From positions 1 through 33,674 of IMG/VR virus record IMGVR_UViG_3300033153_005930: DNA of 33,674 nt. One strand, given 5' to 3'. The first letter of the stretch is position 1. Each line of letters opens with the position of its first letter. The position numbers were made by a program, and so were the translations under genes. Source of the stretch: a virus. The notes beneath the pieces are model-generated. The model was given only the letters and a program-made list of their open reading frames with translations. It had not been told where the DNA came from and made no database searches. This document shows positions 27,967-33,674 of this stretch, piece after piece.

Positions 27967-28554
27967 ATGACAATCACTAACGCAGACATAGCAGGGAGGT
28001 TAAAACTCCTTGCAGATGAACACCTAAAAGCAGACAGCGGCACAACTACAACGGTTGTAAACTCTTCTCTTATAGATGGGGCTGACGTTAGTAATCGTTT
28101 TGTTTGTTTTATTTCTGGCAGTAATATTGGTATAGATAGAATTATCACAAACTTTGCTACAGAAACAGGCACTATCACTTTCACAGCCCTAGACAATACG
28201 ATAACAAGCTCAGACGAGTTCTGTATCGTGGCAACAGGCTTTCAAAGTGATGTGATACAAGCTGAAAAGGTAATAGAAAATGATCTTAGAAACAAAGGGT
28301 ATAAACTAGAGTTATTCTTAACAGAACCACAACTAAAAGAAATGTACATTTACAAAACAATTGAGCTTGTTTGCGCGTCTCTTATGAATGATGGGGACAA
28401 TGAAGATATCTATTTTGTACACTACAATAGATTTAGAAAACTATATGAAATTGAAACAAATACAATGATTGCAGATTATGACAAAAACGAGGATGGAGCG
28501 ATAGGGGACAATGAGGAACTTCAATCCCCTAGACAAGGGTATTTTGTACGATGA
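27967..28554 (+). CDS. Head-tail connector-like protein
   Basis: A 195-residue protein, helical in its last two-thirds (VIQAEKVIENDLRNKGYKLE, QLKEMYIYKTIELVCASLMN), resembling neck/adaptor proteins that join the portal ring to the tail. An acidic YDKNEDGAIGDNEEL loop near the C-terminus is EF-hand-like and could bind calcium. It starts two bases after the previous stop and overlaps the next ATG (ATGA). Confidence 0.65.
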   Translation: MTITNADIAGRLKLLADEHLKADSGTTTTVVNSSLIDGADVSNRFVCFISGSNIGIDRIITNFATETGTITFTALDNTITSSDEFCIVATGFQSDVIQAEKVIENDLRNKGYKLELFLTEPQLKEMYIYKTIELVCASLMNDGDNEDIYFVHYNRFRKLYEIETNTMIADYDKNEDGAIGDNEELQSPRQGYFVR

Positions 28555-28868
28555 AAAAATACTTAATCGAAAAAGGTTACAAGTTTAAAGACGGTGCTAA
28601 TGATATGACACACAAACAGTTTTATCTAACCAGTGTGGTGTATGCAAACAGCGAAACAAGCACAATGGGAAATCTAACACTAGATAGACAGGAAACCTAT
28701 ACCCTGTTCTTAAAAGAAATAGATACATCAACATTCAAAGATACACTCGAAAGCATTTTAAACAGTGCTTTGACAGGCGGAGTAAATGTATCACTCGACA
28801 ACAGCGTAACCGTTGAAAACGTAGAGAATGGATACAACATAACACTAGCCTTTGTAATACAAGGCTGA
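28551..28868 (+). CDS. Head completion / tail terminator-like protein
   Basis: A 105-residue alpha/beta protein (THKQFYLTSVVYANSETSTM, VTVENVENGYNITLAFVIQG). Length, beta-rich C-terminus and position between connector and tail tube match small head-closure or tail-terminator proteins. ATGA overlap with the connector gene. Assignment is mostly by gene order. Confidence 0.6.
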   Translation: MKKYLIEKGYKFKDGANDMTHKQFYLTSVVYANSETSTMGNLTLDRQETYTLFLKEIDTSTFKDTLESILNSALTGGVNVSLDNSVTVENVENGYNITLAFVIQG

Positions 28869-28879
28869 AAGGAATAAAT

Positions 28880-29284
28880 ATGTCAATTCAAGGATATAAA
28901 GGAAGCGTAACAGTAGGAGCTGCAGATGTTGGCTCAGCTTCTGCATGGAGTCTTGATATGCAAGCCGGAGACACAGATACAACTACTTTCGCAGATGATG
29001 GTTGGTCTTCATCTTGTGTAGGGCTTAAAAGTTGGAGTGGGTCTATTACTTGTACTTTTACAGCAGGAGCGGACACAGGTGAGGCGGCTATTGTCACAGC
29101 ATTTGAGGCAGGAACGGCGGTTGCATTAGATTTGATTACAGGCGCAACAACGGGAACAGCAGGGCACTACTCAGGGAATGCGGATATTACAGGCTTTCCT
29201 GTAGCAAGTGAAGTTTCAGGATGTATTATTGTTACTTTTACTTTTAAAGGTAAGGGTGAACTAACTATAGCGGCTAACGCGTAG
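28880..29284 (+). CDS. Major tail tube protein
   Basis: A 134-residue beta-rich protein with VDMQAGDTDTTTFADDGW-type strands: GSVTVGAADVGSASAWSLDM, GLKSWSGSITCTFTAG, HYSGNADITGFPVASEV. The W..d...d.T.f.ddG....v.Gl..wsGsi pattern is the classical siphovirus tail tube subunit (TP901-1/lambda V type). Ribosome-binding site AAAGGAATAAAT. The following hairpin and a 50-bp gap suggest it is translated at high level. Confidence 0.8.
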   Translation: MSIQGYKGSVTVGAADVGSASAWSLDMQAGDTDTTTFADDGWSSSCVGLKSWSGSITCTFTAGADTGEAAIVTAFEAGTAVALDLITGATTGTAGHYSGNADITGFPVASEVSGCIIVTFTFKGKGELTIAANA

Positions 29285-29315
29285 TATTACATGGCACTTT
29301 CCGGAGTGTCATACT
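29283..29315 (+). terminator. Hairpin after tail tube gene (possible attenuator)
   Basis: GGCACT (29293-29298) pairs with AGTGTC (29305-29310; one G.U) around loop TTCCGG, and AGTAT (29283-29287) with ATACT (29311-29315). A TTTTAT run follows. It may partially terminate or stabilise mRNA between the abundant tail tube and the rarer tail chaperone. Confidence 0.45.
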
Positions 29316-29336
29316 AATTTTATATAAGGCTGTCAC

Positions 29337-29732
29337 ATGGAACTAAAAGAAACTTTACTTGCAGAACTTACAAAAGCACAAGATGATCTAAACGAAATAT
29401 CATTCACTTTAAATAAAAAAAAGTTCGCATTCTATTATAGATATTTAACACTACTTCAAAAAGTTAGAATAGAGCAAATGTGTATTAAGCCTGCAACCAC
29501 AATAGAGAGTGACGGTACAACTACGGTCAAGCGTGAGAAGCAAGAGCATTTAATTCCTATACATACCATACTTGAAAAAGCTACAGATAAAAAAGGTGAA
29601 AAGATATTCAGCCACCATAATGTAGATGATTTTAATATGATATCAAGTTTCCCTGCGGCTCTTGCATCATATATTGCTTATGAAATGAGTGTTGATATCT
29701 TTGGATCTATATCCCCAGACAAGGAATCATGA
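29337..29732 (+). CDS. Tail assembly chaperone-like protein
   Basis: A 131-residue protein between tail tube and tape measure, the position of lambda gpG-type chaperones. An N-terminal domain (AELTKAQDDLNEISFTLNKK, KFAFYYRYLTLLQKVRIEQM) and a helical C-terminal half (HNVDDFNMISSFPAALASYI). No separate GT-type frame overlaps it, and no evident slippery site precedes the stop, so no frameshift extension is proposed. ATG overlap with the tape measure gene (ATGA). Confidence 0.65.
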   Translation: MELKETLLAELTKAQDDLNEISFTLNKKKFAFYYRYLTLLQKVRIEQMCIKPATTIESDGTTTVKREKQEHLIPIHTILEKATDKKGEKIFSHHNVDDFNMISSFPAALASYIAYEMSVDIFGSISPDKES

Positions 29733-31360
29733 TGGATTTTGGTTCTGAAAAGATAGTATATGACATACTTATTAATGGCAAGCCCGCCAAAGACTCCATA
29801 GAAGATGTAGAAAAATCACAAAATAAACTAGACAAAACAGTCGAGAAAACATCTCGAAATATTACTATGAATTGGAGAGCAATAGGGGCATCGGCAACAG
29901 TAGCGGCAACAGCTATGATGGCACTTGCAAAACAATCTCTTGACCTTGAAAAGGCTATGTTTGGGTTAAATCAACAAACGAAAGACTATATACAAAATGC
30001 CTCAAATTATTATGCAGTTAGTCAGGAAATAGTCGCAGGGTTCGTTCAAACAGGTAAAGCCGCAGGGATGAGCGGTGAAAAAATTAAAACCATGATTGAA
30101 CAAGCCGTTGCTTTAAGTAGGGCATACCCACAAGAGAGCATAGAGACATTTATAGATAATCTCTCTATGCTTAGTAGAACAGGTGAAGCACAAGGGTATA
30201 TAATTGATGTGTTAGCACAAAAATGGGGAACTATTGATTTAAAGAGTAAAACACTAGCAGAGAAAATGGCAGTCATAGAGGAGGCAACGAGAGGGGTTAA
30301 TGCGGAATTTAACAAGACCGCTGGGGCAAAGGTTGACCAATTATTTCAAGAGATCACTAATGAAGTCCTAGAATTAGGTGATGGATTCGTGACGATGGGT
30401 GAAAAAGCCGTCTCATCTTTTGATAAATTAAAGAAAGAGGCAAAGGGGTTTTTTAATTGGTTACATGATAAAGGTGTTATTTCTTTTGAGTTTAAGACAG
30501 ATACAGAAAAACCAAAAGATGATGTAATTCTAGGAACTATTGACATAGTTGGTAAATCAGAGAAAATTACACCACCAAAAACAACATCAACAAGTAGTAG
30601 CGGACAAAGTACGGCAGATAAACAAAAATCAATAGCATTATCCGCTAACGAAAGATTTTGGAGAGAATACGAAAAGTCCATTATGTCAGCAACAGAGTTT
30701 GAACTATCAGAGTTAAACAAAAGATACACTGCTTATGCAAAAGATGTCACAGATAAGGTGGCTCTTGAAGAGTGGTTGAGTAATGAACAACAGCGTATTT
30801 TAGATGTAGACAAAGAAAGAACAGACCAGTATGCAAGATACAAAGAGCAGCTGTTTGGCAAGATGGGTGACGCTTTTGCAAGATTCACACAGACAGGAGA
30901 AATAAACTTCAAGGATATGGCTAACTCGATAATCCAAGACCTAATTAGAATACAAACTAAACAGCTACTTGTTGGAATGTTTAGTGGCAGCGGTTCAATC
31001 CTAGACATATTCGGGGGAGGAAGTGTAGCAAATACTGCGAATGTAACCCCGTTTGCATCAGGGGGTATAGTGAATACCCCTACACTGTTCCCTATGGCTA
31101 AAGGATCAGGGTTGATGGGTGAATCAGGAGCAGAAGCTATCCTACCACTTAAGAGATCATCAAATGGCGATTTAGGTGTAACTGCACAAAGTTCACCTGT
31201 TATTGTAAATGTTACAAACAATACAAGCAGCGAAGTGGAAGTCCAACAAACTGACAATAGTTTAGAGATAGTCATATCCAAAATAAGTCAAGATATACAA
31301 AGAGGTACAGGGTCAATACCCAGAAGCCTTGAATCTCGCTACGGCATAAAAAAGGTGTAG
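29729..31360 (+). CDS. Tape measure protein
   Basis: A 543-residue tail length determinant. N-terminal helical segment (EDVEKSQNKLDKTVEKTSRN), a hydrophobic stretch AIGASATVAATAMMALA, long helices, a Ser/Thr linker (TSTSSSGQSTAD) at about residue 290, and the lambda-H-like C-terminus FASGGIVNTPTLFPMAKGSG followed by LMGESGAEAILPL. If the usual 0.15 nm per residue holds, the tail is about 80 nm. Two adjacent ATGs open the gene, the first overlapping the chaperone stop. Confidence 0.88.
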   Translation: MMDFGSEKIVYDILINGKPAKDSIEDVEKSQNKLDKTVEKTSRNITMNWRAIGASATVAATAMMALAKQSLDLEKAMFGLNQQTKDYIQNASNYYAVSQEIVAGFVQTGKAAGMSGEKIKTMIEQAVALSRAYPQESIETFIDNLSMLSRTGEAQGYIIDVLAQKWGTIDLKSKTLAEKMAVIEEATRGVNAEFNKTAGAKVDQLFQEITNEVLELGDGFVTMGEKAVSSFDKLKKEAKGFFNWLHDKGVISFEFKTDTEKPKDDVILGTIDIVGKSEKITPPKTTSTSSSGQSTADKQKSIALSANERFWREYEKSIMSATEFELSELNKRYTAYAKDVTDKVALEEWLSNEQQRILDVDKERTDQYARYKEQLFGKMGDAFARFTQTGEINFKDMANSIIQDLIRIQTKQLLVGMFSGSGSILDIFGGGSVANTANVTPFASGGIVNTPTLFPMAKGSGLMGESGAEAILPLKRSSNGDLGVTAQSSPVIVNVTNNTSSEVEVQQTDNSLEIVISKISQDIQRGTGSIPRSLESRYGIKKV

Positions 31361-31361
31361 T

Positions 31362-31859
31362 ATGGCATTAACAGCAGACTTAAGAGAAATATACACTAAC
31401 CATAACGATAATAGAATGTTTTATGACAGCATGGAGTTGTATCATCCAAACTTTTCACCTACATCTAAATATCTCATTAGATCAAATGAGGATATGACGC
31501 TGAATGTTGACAGCACGCCTACTTTGTTTGAGGCATTCCCATTCAATATTGTTATGCCAGAACAGGGAAGCGACCAGCAGGATATTGCAATAGTTTTAGA
31601 CAACGTATCTCAAGAAGTCATAGGTGAGATTGAAAGTGCCTCAGCAAATCCAGAAACACCCATCAAGATGACTTATCGAATTTATATAGATGATGATTTA
31701 GACACCCAAATAACACCCATTGTTTTATACTTGACCAATATCGTAGTAGACAATTACACGATAAGTGCAACAGCTACGAGAAGTGATTTATATAATAGAC
31801 GATTTCCATTCGGGGACACCACTTACTATGACAGAAAGTTTGAGGGGCTTTGGCTATGA
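31362..31859 (+). CDS. Minor tail protein (DUF1833)
   Basis: A 165-residue DUF1833-type minor tail protein, a family found between tape measure and tail-tip genes. Indicators: FYDSMELYHPNF, LIRSNEDMTLNVD, TLFEAFPFNIVMPEQGSDQQ, and the closing strand LYNRRFPFGDTTYY. It probably forms part of the tail-tip complex, like lambda L/M-region proteins. Starts one base after the tape measure stop. Confidence 0.75.
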   Translation: MALTADLREIYTNHNDNRMFYDSMELYHPNFSPTSKYLIRSNEDMTLNVDSTPTLFEAFPFNIVMPEQGSDQQDIAIVLDNVSQEVIGEIESASANPETPIKMTYRIYIDDDLDTQITPIVLYLTNIVVDNYTISATATRSDLYNRRFPFGDTTYYDRKFEGLWL

Positions 31860-32206
31860 CATTAAAAATATCACCAAATTCGCTTATAGGTAAGCAGTAT
31901 GACAAAGACACATATCATTGTTATCACTTTATAGAAGAGTGCTTAAATGTACCAAAGCTTGATGATGTGGCGGTTGATACTGTTATTAATGACATAGAAA
32001 AATATCGTGAGCTTTTTTCAGAAATAATATTCCCTATTGACTATTGTATAGCACTATTAGGGGATAAACATATAGGTATATATCATGATGGTGGGGTTTA
32101 TCATAATGACACACAAGGGGTAAGATATCAATCATTAAGGGTTATGAAAATGCAATACAAAACTATTAGATATTATATGCCAAAAGGTGAAGTATGCAGT
32201 TTATAA
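31856..32206 (+). CDS. NlpC/P60-like tail tip peptidase (lambda K-like)
   Basis: A 116-residue NlpC/P60-like protein. LIGKQYDKDTYHCYHFIEEC has the nucleophile Cys in HCYHF, and DKHIGIYHDGGVYH supplies the His of the hIGiy motif. Such domains occur in lambda gpK and are involved in tail-tip assembly or local peptidoglycan cleavage at injection. The segment before the Cys is shorter than usual. Starts within the DUF1833 stop (ATGA) and its end overlaps the tail tip gene by 13 nt. Confidence 0.65.
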   Translation: MTLKISPNSLIGKQYDKDTYHCYHFIEECLNVPKLDDVAVDTVINDIEKYRELFSEIIFPIDYCIALLGDKHIGIYHDGGVYHNDTQGVRYQSLRVMKMQYKTIRYYMPKGEVCSL

Positions 32207-33674
32207 CGACTAAAGTTTTAAATCCATATAATAGACAAATCGTATCTACTAAAACATATCCATTATTGATTGATTTTCTACAGGAGGAATACCCAAAAGG
32301 TTTTGATATCCCTACAGATATTCACATCAATACTAATAAAATAGAAGTAGAAAATTATGACGCTCTATTAAAAGATAATGACATAATAGTGTTATTGGAA
32401 AGACCAGGAGTTTCTATAGGCTTCATGGGATTAACAACATTAGGAGCATGGCTGGCAAACGTAGCACTATCAATGGCTTTAAATTATGTGGTCGGGAGAA
32501 TATTTACACCGGATGAATTATCCCAGACCACAGCACAAAGAAACCAACCATCATCTGTATACAACCTAAATAATTCACAAAACATTGCCAAACTAGGACA
32601 ACCAATACCAGTTATATACGGAACAGTAAGAATGTTCCCCTCTATGATTAATCAACCATATTTTAAGTACGTAGATAATGATGAGTATCTATTTCATATG
32701 CTTTGTTTAGGACACGGGAGTATAGACATTGAAAGCCTTTTTGTAGGTACTCAAAACGTAGATGACAGTGACGATATAGAAGCTATAAAGATAACAGATA
32801 CTAATTTTGCAGATATTGAAGCATTTGTTGGTGACTCCGACTACAACCAGCTTACAAACACACTTGACACACCTCAACAGCTAGAATTGGGCGGTTTTTG
32901 GGCAGATGAAGTTGGGGCGGTTTTCACAGCTTCACATACGATAGTATTAGATATTGAACTCGATATAGAGATAGGAGACTCTATTGTGATAGATGAAGTA
33001 CTTGACGGAGGCACGCCCCCAGTAAACGCAGGAACATACACTGTAACAGCGTCGTCTATATCCGCGGGGGATACAACCATTACTGTAAGCGAAACAGTAG
33101 TTAACGAAACGGTTGATATTTATATTTATTCAGAAGTTGAAACAGAACTGTACCCAGTTAGTATAGATTCCCTAGAATACGAGATAGACTATCATTACCC
33201 TAACGGTGTCTATAATTCATCTACAGACGGTGATTATTACGAGTATGAGGACAGATTTTATATTTATTCATACAGTAGCTCAAAATCACTTCTACACACC
33301 ACAACAATGATAACAAGCGGGAGGTCAAACAATGCAATTAGAGGTTCTCAAGCGGTATATTCCCCTAATGTAGCATATGTTTCATTTAAACAAAGAAGAG
33401 GAAAAGCCAAGAACCTAAGAATAAGCAACACTTTATATATCCGGAGAATAAAAGAGATATTCACCCAGCCAGACGTGTCTAATTATGGAGATATAACGCT
33501 ATTATGGGTAAAAATAAAAGCAACAAATGCAATTTCAGCAGCAGGGCAAACCAAAGTAAATGGATTTTTTTCCCGGCAAGATGTGGATAATGACATAAAG
33601 TCAGTACTTACAGATATTTATACAAACACCACCTATGGAGGGGGGTTATCATTGTCTGACCTTGATTTCCCAAC
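32194..33674 (+). CDS. Tail tip / host-specificity protein J-like, N-terminal part (runs off window)
   Basis: The first 493 codons of a J-like tail tip protein. After a ubiquitin-like N-terminus comes a hydrophobic segment LTTLGAWLANVALSMALNYV (about residues 83-102), then the family signature LGQPIPVIYGTVRMFPSMIN, LGHGSIDIESLFVGTQN, and VYSPNVAYVSF-type strands, RRGKAKNLRISNTLYIRR, and TNTTYGGGLSLSDLDF. The window ends two bases into a codon; the window's first base completes it and the frame continues at position 2. The gene is therefore interrupted only by the choice of ends, unless a short piece is missing. Confidence 0.85.
   Translation, partial: MQFITTKVLNPYNRQIVSTKTYPLLIDFLQEEYPKGFDIPTDIHINTNKIEVENYDALLKDNDIIVLLERPGVSIGFMGLTTLGAWLANVALSMALNYVVGRIFTPDELSQTTAQRNQPSSVYNLNNSQNIAKLGQPIPVIYGTVRMFPSMINQPYFKYVDNDEYLFHMLCLGHGSIDIESLFVGTQNVDDSDDIEAIKITDTNFADIEAFVGDSDYNQLTNTLDTPQQLELGGFWADEVGAVFTASHTIVLDIELDIEIGDSIVIDEVLDGGTPPVNAGTYTVTASSISAGDTTITVSETVVNETVDIYIYSEVETELYPVSIDSLEYEIDYHYPNGVYNSSTDGDYYEYEDRFYIYSYSSSKSLLHTTTMITSGRSNNAIRGSQAVYSPNVAYVSFKQRRGKAKNLRISNTLYIRRIKEIFTQPDVSNYGDITLLWVKIKATNAISAAGQTKVNGFFSRQDVDNDIKSVLTDIYTNTTYGGGLSLSDLDFP

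Noticed and set aside
29337-29732. Programmed -1 frameshift of the tail chaperone into a GT-type extension
   Set aside because: No sufficiently long overlapping frame before the tape measure start and no clear slippery heptamer near the stop.

Overview
This window is a tailed-phage (siphovirus-type) genome of 33.7 kb, AT-rich and very densely packed, with ATGA/TAATG-type overlaps throughout. A two-component spanin pair (inner-membrane coiled-coil protein plus nested lipoprotein) points to a Gram-negative host. Low GC, AAAGGA-type ribosome-binding sites and TATAAT boxes with poor -35 boxes would suit Campylobacterota (Sulfurimonas/Sulfurovum/Arcobacter-like), but that is a weak inference. The tail-tip (J-like) gene runs off the right edge and its C-terminal part enters at the left edge in the matching reading frame, so the window is probably one complete circularly permuted or circular genome opened inside that gene. 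No integrase, excisionase or CI-like repressor is recognisable.

Layout: 1-5702 tail tip, minor virion proteins and fibre/spike genes (calcium-loop fibre, Ig-like fibre, beta-helix spike). 5719-7841 lysis cassette (membrane protein, holin-like protein lacking an ATG, i-spanin, nested o-spanin, a small paralogous protein, an HEXXH protein, an amidase endolysin). 7826-9950 a leftward early operon of nine small genes around an ERF single-strand-annealing protein. 9951-10395 a 445-bp divergent control region with three long inverted repeats and a consensus sigma70 promoter. 10396-11790 small rightward early genes (RHH regulator, Cys-rich proteins). 11791-11994 another structured region. 11995-19383 replication and DNA metabolism: DnaB-N-like protein, HTH_36 protein, separate RecA-fold ATPase, a nonsense-interrupted HNH endonuclease, SSB, a second HNH protein, Dam-like methylase with a 9-nt tandem repeat, DUF7220-like membrane protein, a third HNH-like protein and a DUF1064 nuclease. 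19393-24324 packaging and head (TerS, TerL, portal, minor head, morphogenesis). 24325-25790 a five-gene leftward cassette with a lipoprotein embedded in the head module. 25953-32206 scaffold, P22-type coat, connector and completion proteins, tail tube, chaperone, tape measure, DUF1833 and NlpC/P60-like tail proteins, leading into the tail-tip gene.

The most unusual signal is a set of interleaved inverted repeats (order a1-b1-a2-b2, pseudoknot or kissing-loop topology). The cleanest, at 15603-15641, is two adjacent hairpins whose 7-nt loops are perfectly complementary; the second loop is the Shine-Dalgarno sequence of an HNH-type gene, and a TATAAT box would start the transcript just before the first hairpin. 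A larger element with the same topology covers the ribosome-binding site of the other HNH endonuclease (14368-14457), and a third (11866-11954) precedes the replication genes. They look like cis-acting RNA switches controlling nuclease and replication genes; I do not recognise them as a known RNA family.
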